Shown here: positions 1 to 6,566 of the stretch, piece after piece | Numbering within the stretch: the stretch's first letter is position 1 | How the letters are laid out: each line of letters starts with the position of its first letter | From: a virus | IMG/VR virus record: IMGVR_UViG_3300048837_000398 | Span: 39,012 to 103,011 of that record | DNA: 64,000 nt | Reading direction: 5' to 3' (one strand) | The notes under the pieces: model-generated | Told to the model about the DNA's origin: nothing | Database searches by the model: none | The model's input: only the letters and a program-made list of their open reading frames with translations | Position numbers and translations under genes: made by a program

Positions 1-652
1 CTTGAGTATGCGCATACTCCATCATCTCGCAGAAGGTGTCCGACCTAGTCTTGAGTACCTTCTCGACGAGATCCGCATAGGCGCTAGATGAGTGATCGTT
101 CCAGGAAACCTCTTGCTGAAACGGAAAGCGCTCGGAGAAAGCCTCGAACACAGCTTTACGCGTGTCGTCAGCAGCTGCTATCCACTCTTCGGGCACAATG
201 TTGGTGCACGCGATGATGTATTTGCATTGCGACTTGTAACATACGTTACCTTCGACGCAATACTCGCCAGACATAAGAATATCGATGAGCACTGCGAGTA
301 CGTGAGGAGGAGCGTTGAACATCTCCTCAAAAATTGCGACGGGATGGCTGATGAAGCTGGAGTCAATGTTCATCGTTATTTTCCCTTCGTCGAGGTCTTT
401 CAGCTTCATCATGCCGATGAGAGACTGGATCGATGTGCCAGCCGAAAACTGGTGTTTTTTCGGGGAAGGGTGGCCCATGACTTCGAGGAAGCCTTTAGCC
501 ACTTGAGACTTAGCGTAACCTGGAGGCCCGTAGAGAATCACGTTAGAGAGAACTCCCGCCTGGGAGAGCTCGTAGGTACGGTAAAGAAGCGCGATGGTGC
601 GCTCCATTTGGACGAGGTGAGAAAGCTCACTTTTTACTGCCGATAATGTCAT
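1..652 (-). CDS. MoxR-like AAA+ ATPase, partial (3' end beyond window)
   Basis: The leftward frame stays open to base 1. The translation has a Walker A motif GPPGYAKS, a Walker B-like stretch FEEMFNAPPHVLAVLID resembling the MoxR pattern DEhnrAPP, and a sensor-1-like IIACTNI. This is the layout of MoxR/RavA-type AAA+ ATPases, which remodel protein complexes using ATP. The start is ATG at 652, overlapping the end of the upstream gene; a second in-frame ATG at 607 would remove 15 residues. Only the N-terminal ATPase part is visible, and the C-terminal lid lies outside the window. Substrate unknown. AAA+ assignment is fairly sure, the MoxR subclass less so. Confidence 0.72.
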   Translation of the reverse strand, partial: MTLSAVKSELSHLVQMERTIALLYRTYELSQAGVLSNVILYGPPGYAKSQVAKGFLEVMGHPSPKKHQFSAGTSIQSLIGMMKLKDLDEGKITMNIDSSFISHPVAIFEEMFNAPPHVLAVLIDILMSGEYCVEGNVCYKSQCKYIIACTNIVPEEWIAAADDTRKAVFEAFSERFPFQQEVSWNDHSSSAYADLVEKVLKTRSDTFCEMMEYAHTQ

Positions 653-980
653 CAGCTATTTTTTTACGTTGATAAAGATATCCGAGCAACGCACTGTTAA
701 CCGCGATGTGCAGCTTGCGATGCGAAACTCTCATTTGAATTGTATGATAACTCATTTTGCCTGCGTAGAAGATCGGGAGAGTGCCGCTCATGACGACAAC
801 GTGTTCCCCATCCTTGTGGTAGTACCACGTCTCACACTTCTCGCGGTCTGCGAGAGACTGGAAGAGCTGATACTTGGTAATATGCGTCGGATCGGGCATC
901 CACCTTGTAAGTTCGAGCAGCCGTACTTGCCGTCTCGTGAGAAGTGTGGTAGCTATGAAAGCTTTAAACTTTTCTTCCAT
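627..980 (-). CDS. Small conserved protein, paralogue of the adjacent upstream gene
   Basis: A 117 aa protein of unknown function. It aligns along its whole length with the gene just upstream (964-1308): both have an N-terminal basic helix, an L-x-x-L-x-x-x-x-W-x-x-DPT/S segment, a central GxxxVF/IFY/FNG stretch and a C-terminal AVN-x-A-hLxYL-x-QR motif. They therefore look like a tandem duplication. The gene ends in TGA at 627-629, at the same place as its paralogue ends in TAA, so UGA acts as a true stop here. Its 3' end overlaps the start of the AAA+ gene, suggesting one operon. No domain recognised. Confidence 0.7.
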   Translation of the reverse strand: MEEKFKAFIATTLLTRRQVRLLELTRWMPDPTHITKYQLFQSLADREKCETWYYHKDGEHVVVMSGTLPIFYAGKMSYHTIQMRVSHRKLHIAVNSALLGYLYQRKKIADDIIGSKK

Positions 981-1308
981 TGGTAGAGCTAATTATGAAT
1001 GCACGCTGTTTGAGATAGGCGAGAATAGCCTGGTTGACGGCAACGTGCTTTATAGAATGGAAACGCTTAACTTCGATAGGAAAGTGCGTCGTTCTTCCGT
1101 TAAAGAAGACAGATACGACACCCTCCATCGAGAAGACATGTTCGCTAAAAAATTCGGAGTAGTGGTAGCTCCAACGTACTTTCTCGAGATCTCCTAATAC
1201 TTGGAGAAACTGGAGCTTGGTTAGGAGCGACGGATCGCGTGACCACTTAGTATCGCTGAGATAGCGTAAGTGGACTTTGGATAAGCGCGTTTGTACTAGA
1301 TGTTTCAA
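964..1308 (-). CDS. Small conserved protein, paralogue of the adjacent downstream gene
   Basis: A 114 aa protein, first of a tandem paralogous pair with 627-980, which it overlaps by 17 nt. Shared features are a basic N-terminus, a KW-x-x-DPSLLTK segment, a central FFNGRT turn and the C-terminal HVAVNQAILAYLKQR motif. It ends in TAA. The start lies just downstream, in the direction of transcription, of a strong terminator hairpin, so the pair probably has its own promoter or depends on readthrough. The size and lack of a signal peptide suggest a cytoplasmic protein. Function unknown. Confidence 0.68.
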   Translation of the reverse strand: MKHLVQTRLSKVHLRYLSDTKWSRDPSLLTKLQFLQVLGDLEKVRWSYHYSEFFSEHVFSMEGVVSVFFNGRTTHFPIEVKRFHSIKHVAVNQAILAYLKQRAFIISSTNGRKV

Positions 1309-1314
1309 TGTTTC

Positions 1315-1355
1315 ATAGAAAAAAGCTAGGGCAATCCTTTTGGACGCCCTAGCCT
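1315..1355 (-). terminator. Rho-independent terminator, leftward
   Basis: On the minus strand an 8-bp perfect stem (GCTAGGGC paired with GCCCTAGC) with a 13-nt loop is followed at once by six T. It lies just after the stop of the 1360-1539 gene and would end the endolysin/lipoprotein transcript before the paralogous pair. Confidence 0.85.
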
Positions 1356-1359
1356 GATG

Positions 1360-1539
1360 TTACTTTAATAGATTCCGGATTTCACGCATCATCCGGTCAT
1401 CGACCTCGTGCGCGTTGATTGTTTTGTAGGGAGCCTTCTCTATTGTTCTTCCGACTCTCCACGTCAGAGCAATCAGCCCTATGTGGAACAGGATAAGGAA
1501 AACAGATATTGCTCCAGCGAGGGCCCGGCTAATCCGCAT
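1360..1539 (-). CDS. Small single-pass membrane protein (possible spanin or holin part)
   Basis: A 59 aa protein with one central hydrophobic helix (GAISVFLILFHIGLIAL) and a charged C-terminal tail. A longer frame reaches 1620, but ATG at 1539 is preferred because it overlaps the TAG of the upstream lipoprotein gene by only 11 nt. The position after a membrane-anchored endolysin and a lipoprotein fits a lysis role, with this as an inner-membrane partner of an outer-membrane lipoprotein. That is inference from context; no spanin sequence motif is recognised. A terminator follows. Confidence 0.6.
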   Translation of the reverse strand: MRISRALAGAISVFLILFHIGLIALTWRVGRTIEKAPYKTINAHEVDDRMMREIRNLLK

Positions 1540-2008
1540 AGACAAAAGCTTTTCCCTGATAGGTAGGGCGGGCTGAGAGTTGAAGCTCATTACTGAGCCG
1601 CACTTTAACGAAGTTCCCATTGTTGGTCGTAATTAAGTCGTTAGTAGTAAGCCTACAGGGTGCGAGAAACACAATTTTAGACGGCGTGAGTTCCCCGTTT
1701 TCATCTTGAGCCACCAGGACACCTTCATATAAGAAGTAATGGCCTACTTCGGTGGGACACACCACTTGGCGCACACGGCGCAGTTCGTATTCACCGTCAG
1801 GTCGTAGCTCGGTAGACTCGAAACAATTGCTCCACATAGAAACGGAATCTCCGAGAGGCTGCGGGTCGACCGCTACTGCGATGGTGAAAGTAGAGTCGGT
1901 ATCCACGTTCTCCGCACTAGGCGGGATAACGTTTACGCGTGAGAGATTGTCCCTTTGACAGGAGATCAGTGCAAGTGCGAGCAGGGCAAAAAGAATAATG
2001 TTCTTCAT
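1529..2008 (-). CDS. Lipoprotein, possible outer-membrane spanin or envelope protein
   Basis: A 159 aa protein with a classic lipoprotein signal: MKNIILFALLALALISC, where the hydrophobic segment ends in a lipobox with Cys17. The mature part is rich in beta-type residues. It is encoded directly downstream of the endolysin in the same direction and overlaps a small membrane protein gene. In phages of Gram-negative hosts this arrangement often marks a two-component spanin, but the mature domain here is longer than most o-spanins. Exclusion or surface-modifying lipoproteins are alternatives. Ends in TAG. Confidence 0.68.
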   Translation of the reverse strand: MKNIILFALLALALISCQRDNLSRVNVIPPSAENVDTDSTFTIAVAVDPQPLGDSVSMWSNCFESTELRPDGEYELRRVRQVVCPTEVGHYFLYEGVLVAQDENGELTPSKIVFLAPCRLTTNDLITTNNGNFVKVRLSNELQLSARPTYQGKAFVYAD

Positions 2009-2041
2009 GTTGTGTGGAAGAATTTAGAAATGTGTGAATAA

Positions 2042-2965
2042 TCAATCTGTTGTAGTGTACGAACGGTTGATGGCTGGCTTTGCTGTAGTAGCGATCCCGG
2101 CTTCAACTACTCGTGTGTTGTTAAGTTTCTTGGTGGGTTTGGGTAACTTACCACTATCGTATTTGGCGAGACCGTGCGTTTCGATCACGCCAATAAGCGT
2201 AAGGTGATATTCGCGATCTGTCGCGTAAGTTGCGTCGCGCAGTCCAACGGCCCATTTACGATAGTTTTTACCGTATGTGAAGCACTTTTTGTACCGTTTG
2301 TTATTGACGAGAAGTTGCGAGTGTGCCCTCCATGACTCCCAAGCAGAGGAAAATTTGCGGAAGAAATCCTTGTGGCTGTCGTCGCTGTGATTCGTACAAT
2401 GCCCCACTCGACAGTTTTTCTTGTGGCATTTGATGCCAAAGTGATTGTTATTTTGTACCGCCAACTTAGACGTACCATAACGCGACTCGACCAAGCCTTG
2501 TGCAAGGCTAATAGACGCGGGAATACCGTACTTCTCCATTTCGCTAATGGCGAGTGGTGCGTATCGTTTGATGTACTCTTGTGTAGACGTAGTTTTACCT
2601 ACGTAGACAGGAGCCGTGTCCGAAACTGGAGCCGGTTTGGCTTTGAGTTTCTTAACGGGCTTCACACGCTCTTTAGGTGGAGGTGGGGGAGTCTCCTCTT
2701 CGAGAACAGGCGCAATCGTGACTGGTGCTGGATCATCGTAAGGCTGTACGACACATTGAACAGGGTAGCTATTCGCTATCCCCGTGATTTTGTTTTCTTC
2801 GAGCGAGTTGCGGAATGCCCATATGCAGACCGAGATTACAAGAAGTGAGAAAAATGAGAAGTGTAGGGTGGTCACCGGCCGTTTCATGAACGAAGTGAAG
2901 GCCGTTTTGAAGGCGGCAACTTTAAGGTTAACACCTTCGACGATTAATTGATTTGGTGTCGGCAT
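2042..2965 (-). CDS. Membrane-anchored endolysin, glucosaminidase (GH73/FlgJ-like) domain
   Basis: A 307 aa peptidoglycan hydrolase. Residues about 33-50 form one hydrophobic helix near the N-terminus (signal anchor), followed by a Pro/Lys-rich linker at about 90-115. From about residue 130 there is a glucosaminidase-type domain: AQGLVESRYGTS with the probable catalytic Glu, NNHFGIKC, then DATYATDREY, all typical of the FlgJ/GH73 family that cleaves between GlcNAc and MurNAc. The anchored layout suggests export without signal cleavage. It ends in TGA at 2042-2044; if UGA were read as Trp late in infection, six residues would be added before TAA. Confidence 0.85.
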   Translation of the reverse strand: MPTPNQLIVEGVNLKVAAFKTAFTSFMKRPVTTLHFSFFSLLVISVCIWAFRNSLEENKITGIANSYPVQCVVQPYDDPAPVTIAPVLEEETPPPPPKERVKPVKKLKAKPAPVSDTAPVYVGKTTSTQEYIKRYAPLAISEMEKYGIPASISLAQGLVESRYGTSKLAVQNNNHFGIKCHKKNCRVGHCTNHSDDSHKDFFRKFSSAWESWRAHSQLLVNNKRYKKCFTYGKNYRKWAVGLRDATYATDREYHLTLIGVIETHGLAKYDSGKLPKPTKKLNNTRVVEAGIATTAKPAINRSYTTTD

Positions 2966-2982
2966 GACGAATGCTTTTGTTT

Positions 2983-3035
2983 GTTAAGAAAATCTGGCCC
3001 CTCTCTAGAGCGAGATAGGGAGGTTTAGGCCAGGT
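2983..3035 (-). terminator. Probable leftward terminator or attenuator hairpin
   Basis: On the minus strand a CTGGCC/GGCCAG outer stem with an inner Pu/Py stem is followed by ATTTTCTT. It lies between the 3105-3335 gene and the endolysin start, so it may separate lysis expression from the upstream small genes. The T-run is imperfect. Confidence 0.5.
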
Positions 3036-3104
3036 GTGTGCTGTGTGAGACCCCCCGTTCTTTAACGAAGAATCTCACTACTCGCTCGACTTCTAATTAA
3101 AATA

Positions 3105-3335
3105 TTAGTTTCGAGGCGGACTCAACGGGTTGTCTCCGAAGATGACTTCCCACGCTTCCGCAAGTTTCTGTAGCTTGGCCTGCACCCCTTCAGGTGGGCC
3201 GTAGACGATCTGCCCAAGTTTCTCTTTGAGCAGTGTGGATGGGGTGATAGCCTTTCGAACTTTCACTAAAGACCCAAGAATGAGTCCTAAGATGAAAGCA
3301 AGAACGGCGAAACCCCCTGCGTAGATTGGTTCCAC
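3105..3335 (-). CDS. Small membrane protein
   Basis: A 76 aa protein with a strongly hydrophobic N-terminal helix (GGFAVLAFILGLILGSLV) followed by a soluble, partly helical tail. It overlaps the upstream gene by 49 nt and ends in TAA shortly before a hairpin and the endolysin gene. N-out topology and proximity to the endolysin make a holin or antiholin possible, but only one transmembrane helix is seen. Function not recognised. Confidence 0.6.
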   Translation of the reverse strand: MEPIYAGGFAVLAFILGLILGSLVKVRKAITPSTLLKEKLGQIVYGPPEGVQAKLQKLAEAWEVIFGDNPLSPPRN

Positions 3336-3541
3336 TTTACAAGAGCGTTATACTCTGCTTGTGTTATTACGATGGACGCAGAATAGACGAACCTATCTTT
3401 GTCGAGGTCGTAATACATTAGCGAGAGTTGTGTGCGAATACCCATTATGTTTACGGGTAACGCAGCGTGACCACCAAGATCACGTTCGCGTACTACCTCG
3501 ATAAACCCAAAGGGCGTGTAGACGAGTATCAGGGTCCCCAT
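3287..3541 (-). CDS. Small hypothetical protein
   Basis: An 84 aa protein of unknown function with mixed beta/alpha character. It overlaps both neighbours: its ATG at 3541 lies inside the end of the upstream secreted-protein gene, whose TGA stop is at 3529-3531, and its own TAG lies inside the next gene. The tight packing suggests translational coupling in one leftward operon. Confidence 0.55.
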   Translation of the reverse strand: MGTLILVYTPFGFIEVVRERDLGGHAALPVNIMGIRTQLSLMYYDLDKDRFVYSASIVITQAEYNALVKWNQSTQGVSPFLLSS

Positions 3542-3972
3542 CTGGAATTGAATAAGGTAAGCAAGTATGCACGTGCCTTATCAACTTGTGTCTTAGCACG
3601 TGCGGCCTTCCAGGCTGTGATGGGGGCGGGTTCATCTGCGAAATACAGGAGATAAGAGTCTCCGTAAATGAGATGGATACCGTAATTCGGCATATCGACC
3701 TCTAGAACGATATGTTCGTTGATCGATACTATTCTGTAGTAGAAGTTAGAGTCTAGCCCCCATACTTGGCGACCAAACTGCAACTTTTGTTCGAAACGTG
3801 TCGGAGAGCCCACCACAAATGTGTTGAGCTCGCCGGGCAGCGAGATGTTTAGTGTCGAATCAACTAGTCGAAACTGCGTATAGCAGACCGACGATTCGCA
3901 CTTAGTTAACTTTAGAGTGTCCTGTGCTCCGAGCTGGAAGCTCAGGAGTAGGAGTAGGATCGTGTTTTTCAT
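3529..3972 (-). CDS. Secreted or periplasmic small protein with signal peptide
   Basis: A 147 aa protein with a clean N-terminal signal peptide (MKNTILLLLLSFQLGAQ, likely cleaved after AQ). The mature part is mostly beta-type with two Cys close together (KCESSVC) that could form a disulphide in the periplasm. Its stop is TGA at 3529-3531, overlapping the ATG of the next gene, which supports UGA as a stop in this operon. It resembles the C-terminal half of the 4591-5070 product in layout (signal followed by a small beta-rich domain). Function unknown. Confidence 0.62.
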   Translation of the reverse strand: MKNTILLLLLSFQLGAQDTLKLTKCESSVCYTQFRLVDSTLNISLPGELNTFVVGSPTRFEQKLQFGRQVWGLDSNFYYRIVSINEHIVLEVDMPNYGIHLIYGDSYLLYFADEPAPITAWKAARAKTQVDKARAYLLTLFNSRWGP

Positions 3973-4219
3973 AGTAAAGGCTGAGCACTAAAATTGTTAA
4001 GACGATTAACAGGATTTTAAGGAAGATGAACTTACGCTCATCTTCCATTATCTGGTAGCGCTCTTTCTCGCCCCGTGAAGAGCGTGAAATGAGTGACGAC
4101 ATCTCTTCGTGCTGACGCTTCAGATCAAAGAGCCCGAATCCCGTAAGGAATTTGATGGCCCAGATTGTAGCATAGGCAGCGAAGAACAACAGTATTACTT
4201 CCCTAGCGGTCTCCAGCAT
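3902..4219 (-). CDS. Two-helix membrane protein
   Basis: A 105 aa protein with hydrophobic helices at about residues 7-30 and 66-84, separated by a charged segment rich in Arg, Glu and Lys, and a Pro-rich C-terminal tail. The topology would place both ends on the same side of the membrane, as in class II holins, but the long charged loop is unusual for that class. It overlaps the small membrane gene upstream and the secreted-protein gene downstream. No family recognised. Confidence 0.58.
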   Translation of the reverse strand: MLETAREVILLFFAAYATIWAIKFLTGFGLFDLKRQHEEMSSLISRSSRGEKERYQIMEDERKFIFLKILLIVLTILVLSLYYEKHDPTPTPELPARSTGHSKVN

Positions 4220-4355
4220 ATGCGTTAGAGATGCAGTAAAGGTAGCAAAGGATGAATACTAAGACGAGTAGAGGATTGTTCGCAATGAGTACTAAGAGCT
4301 CCCATACTCTGGAAGCTATGAAGCACATAACGAGTAGTCCGCCGATAACGATCAC
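4203..4355 (-). CDS. Very small membrane protein, GTG start
   Basis: A 50 aa protein that is almost entirely hydrophobic, with two adjacent helices (IVIGGLLVMCFIAS and LLVLVFILCYLYCI). The GTG start at 4355 overlaps the TGA stop of the upstream gene as GTGA, the classic sign of translational coupling. It ends in TAG inside the next gene. A different frame over the same DNA gives a Ser/Arg-rich, unlikely protein. Small two-helix proteins next to lysis genes are often holins or holin modulators; this is inference only. Confidence 0.55.
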   Translation of the reverse strand: MIVIGGLLVMCFIASRVWELLVLIANNPLLVLVFILCYLYCISNAYAGDR

Positions 4356-4606
4356 CCATCGCATAGGATAGCTTTTGCGGCGTTGAGCGCGCCGTATCCA
4401 CGTGTAAGAAGCTCAGACTTAGGCATGAACTTGCCCATCTCTGTGTAGAACTCTCGATGATTATCGAAGAGTGCTGTGAGGTAGAGCACCCCATACACAT
4501 CCGCCTCGATAAGATGACGCGAGAGTTTGCGAGCTAGGCGGAGGATGGCCTGCTCTTTCGTTTCGGCATCTACGACGACATAGGTGCCCATCAGAAGTAT
4601 CTGCAT
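4352..4606 (-). CDS. Small hypothetical protein
   Basis: An 84 aa soluble protein with a beta-strand start (MQILLMGTYVVVDA) followed by helices. No motif recognised. It begins inside the end of the upstream zinc-ribbon gene and ends in TGA overlapping the GTG start of the next small membrane gene. Both overlaps fit a compact, translationally coupled operon that uses UGA as a stop. Confidence 0.58.
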   Translation of the reverse strand: MQILLMGTYVVVDAETKEQAILRLARKLSRHLIEADVYGVLYLTALFDNHREFYTEMGKFMPKSELLTRGYGALNAAKAILCDG

Positions 4607-5070
4607 AGCGTCAAGTACTTGCGGGTGAAGAAATAGAATACTCGGCCGCGAAGTTCGTAGACGAAATAATCCTCGTCTTTGAACATGATGTCTGACGGTG
4701 TTACACGGTCCAACTTCACACGTTTGCCTTGTGGTGGCAGCGTATAAAGCGTAGATGTCGTAGAGTCGTACTGGAATGCCGTGGTGTACGCTGGGTACAC
4801 CTTGTAGAACACACCATCGTGCGAGGACGTACCAAAGTGGTAAGTCTGGCTACAGAGGGTTGTCGCAAAAAGCAGGAGCGCAAACACGACTCCGCACTTA
4901 GGGCACGGAATCACTGTGTTGTTAGTCACAAGTAACCCGTCACCGTCAGGCGAACCACAAACCTCGCATGGTGCAGGGAGCTGCTCTTTTTCTAACTCCT
5001 CTGCTGGAGTGGTTGTGAGTGGGTCGGATTTCTCGAAAGAGTCCTCCCAAAATGCTATGATCCTGCTCAT
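4591..5070 (-). CDS. Zinc-ribbon protein joined to a signal-peptide-like C-terminal part
   Basis: A 159 aa open frame in two parts. Residues 1-60 form a cytoplasmic zinc ribbon with CEVCG and CPKCG pairs. Directly after, residues 61-75 (VVFALLLFATTLCSQ) look like a signal peptide or membrane helix, followed by a beta-rich domain similar in character to the neighbouring secreted protein. It may be one protein with a single membrane pass, or the frame may hold an internal start at a Val codon (GTG near 4887) giving a separate secreted product. The ATG at 5070 overlaps the upstream TGA as ATGA. Confidence 0.55.
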   Translation of the reverse strand: MSRIIAFWEDSFEKSDPLTTTPAEELEKEQLPAPCEVCGSPDGDGLLVTNNTVIPCPKCGVVFALLLFATTLCSQTYHFGTSSHDGVFYKVYPAYTTAFQYDSTTSTLYTLPPQGKRVKLDRVTPSDIMFKDEDYFVYELRGRVFYFFTRKYLTLCRYF

Positions 5071-5336
5071 AGCTCTGAAATTGGAATACTTTCGAAGATC
5101 GTACGGTGGTACACCGTTTGTTGCTCGTCCTGCGGAATCAGGGCGGTAGTGACGTGACCATCAAAGTCATTGAGGTCACGATCGATCGGTGCGCCATGTG
5201 AAGCCGCAATGGTAGCAGCCTGAATGGCGTTGGCTTGCTGGATAGAGGGGATCTCTTGCGAGACTTCTACCTCTCCAGTTGCAAGGTCGGCCTTGACTAT
5301 GACCGCCTTGGGCTTTGACGAGAAGAATTCGAACAT
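5067..5336 (-). CDS. Small hypothetical protein, first gene of the leftward lysis/envelope operon
   Basis: An 89 aa soluble protein; no family recognised. It starts MFEFFSSKPKAVIV and contains an Ala/Gln-rich helix. It is the most upstream gene of a run of overlapping leftward genes that ends at the 1315-1355 terminator. Its stop is TGA in an ATGA overlap with the next gene, which is direct evidence that UGA ends translation in this operon. Confidence 0.58.
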   Translation of the reverse strand: MFEFFSSKPKAVIVKADLATGEVEVSQEIPSIQQANAIQAATIAASHGAPIDRDLNDFDGHVTTALIPQDEQQTVYHRTIFESIPISEL

Positions 5337-5503
5337 AATCTAAAAATTTTTGAGGAACCTGCCATCATCAGTGCGAGTAGGTAATCTCTCGCAGACGTCT
5401 TACGACGTTTCGGCTAAAATTCGGGCAAGCTGGCGGATTGACTTACTTGTGGCCCTCCCCGATCTTACGACGGGGGAGGGCGCTAACCAATAACGTATGT
5501 CTT
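5337..5503. other. Non-coding stretch with a 9-bp GC-rich hairpin
   Basis: No convincing gene lies here. A perfect 9-bp inverted repeat (GCCCTCCCC at 5452-5460, GGGGAGGGC at 5473-5481) with a 12-nt loop sits about 115 bp upstream of the first gene of the leftward operon. There is no T-run on either side, so it is more likely a protein-binding or 5'-UTR element than a terminator. No clear TAnnTTTG box was found on the minus strand. Confidence 0.4.
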
Positions 5504-5545
5504 TAAAAAAGCTCTCACCACCCCTCGTTTGGAGCGACGAGAGCT
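5504..5545 (-). terminator. Rho-independent terminator, leftward
   Basis: On the minus strand AGCTCTC pairs with GAGAGCT, with an inner CTCG/CGAG stem, followed by six T. It would end transcripts coming from the 5749-7013 genes and the structured segment just downstream of them. Confidence 0.78.
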
Positions 5546-5561
5546 AATCTCATGAATTGTG

Positions 5562-5685
5562 TGGACAGCAGGGGGAATCGACCCCCTTCGCACTTATGCA
5601 CTGTTCTTTCTCTCGTTAGAGAGCATGACTAGTGCGAACAGGCCACGGTTTAGACCCTTAAGCTAAGAGAGCCATCACGGCGTTG
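5562..5685 (-). ncRNA. Candidate structured RNA with a tRNA-like T-arm
   Basis: Between the 5749-6108 gene and the terminator at 5504-5545, the minus strand can form a 6-bp hairpin closed by AGGGGG/CCCCCT with a UCGAUU loop, an 8-bp helix TTCGCACT/AGTGCGAA (5587-5594 with 5631-5638), an alternative 6-bp helix CTGTTC/GAACAG (5601-5606 with 5636-5641) and an inner CTCTC-TAAC-GAGAG type hairpin. The first hairpin resembles a T-arm followed by an acceptor-like strand, but no matching 5' acceptor strand was found, so it is not a normal tRNA. Confidence 0.33.
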
Positions 5686-5748
5686 TACTGCGACATGTTA
5701 GTGATGAAAAAATGAAGGTTTCAGTATATACGCCTACAACTTAGATGT

Positions 5749-6108
5749 TTATTTCTTGATTTCGATAAGTGGGTAGAGTCCCTGTAACTCGCGGGAGGGC
5801 TCTTCGGCCCACCGTGCAATGATTGCTCCATTGGGCAACCGCTCGGTAGCTACGACGTGGTCGGGGTGATAACCCAGCTCACGGATCTTGAGACAGAAGT
5901 GCCCAAACGCCTCTTTAGACGTTTCTATTGGGGCATTCAACTCGTGGAGTTTTCCGAGTAAGTCTTCGCAGCTTACTGCGGGTGAGCTCCTAAGGTAGTC
6001 CTCTAAGCCAGAGTAGTTCTCCGCAGAGACGATCTTATACTCGTAGCCTGTGAAGTAAATGAACCGGAAGATCTCACGAGCATTGTTGAAGAATAGTGGT
6101 GTGTACAT
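5749..6108 (-). CDS. Hypothetical protein
   Basis: A 119 aa soluble protein with a helical middle and a C-terminal beta segment; no family recognised. A TTG codon two codons upstream (6114) is also in frame, but ATG at 6108 is preferred. It ends in TAA. It is separated from the next gene upstream by about 60 bp and from the downstream structured segment by about 60 bp. The gene belongs to a leftward trio (7013 to 5749) distinct from the lysis operon. Confidence 0.55.
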   Translation of the reverse strand: MYTPLFFNNAREIFRFIYFTGYEYKIVSAENYSGLEDYLRSSPAVSCEDLLGKLHELNAPIETSKEAFGHFCLKIRELGYHPDHVVATERLPNGAIIARWAEEPSRELQGLYPLIEIKK

Positions 6109-6172
6109 TACCAAATACGTTAGTGGTTAGAAAAAAGGGTACTCACGCAAATGCGCTTTCCCCCGTTGTTGT

Positions 6173-6511
6173 TTATGCTATCAATATTTTGACCAACCTT
6201 TCGGGGTTAGTCGCGTGTTCTTGTGGAAAGTCTTTTGGGAGCGCAGCGAGGAATTCAGGATAGACGCCTGCCTGCGCTCCGACTTCTACCCATGTTGTAA
6301 AGTCTTTTTCGAAAAAGACCCCCTTACCGAGAAACGCGTTGAAGGCCTCTATTGCGATGTTGGGGCTTTGTACAGAAACAACAGCAATTGCTTCGCCGTT
6401 TAGGATAAAGCTGTTACATTGAGCCTTTGTGCACGCTAAGTACAGGTGCGCGTCTGTGTACTTACCATCGACCTTGCGATGGTCAATGTGTGTTCTGATG
6501 TGCATTACCAT
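6173..6511 (-). CDS. Hypothetical protein
   Basis: A 112 aa protein of unknown function. The open frame extends to a TTG at 6559, but ATG at 6511 (MVMHIRTHIDHR) is preferred because AGGA lies just upstream. The N-terminal half is beta-type with several His, the C-terminal half helical. It ends in TAA. It lies in a leftward trio with the genes on either side. Confidence 0.52.
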   Translation of the reverse strand: MVMHIRTHIDHRKVDGKYTDAHLYLACTKAQCNSFILNGEAIAVVSVQSPNIAIEAFNAFLGKGVFFEKDFTTWVEVGAQAGVYPEFLAALPKDFPQEHATNPERLVKILIA

Positions 6512-6566
6512 TGTCCTATTATTTATGAGTTTAGCTATATTATGCGGGTATGGGGGCAAGGTGTGT

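Noticed and set aside
92-646. Rightward 184 aa frame near the left edge
   Set aside because: It lies opposite the MoxR-like AAA+ gene, whose minus-strand translation has clear Walker and sensor motifs; the plus frame is its shadow.
4225-4500. Leftward 91 aa frame
   Set aside because: Ser/Arg-rich and overlaps two better-supported genes in other frames (4352-4606 and the GTG-started 4203-4355).
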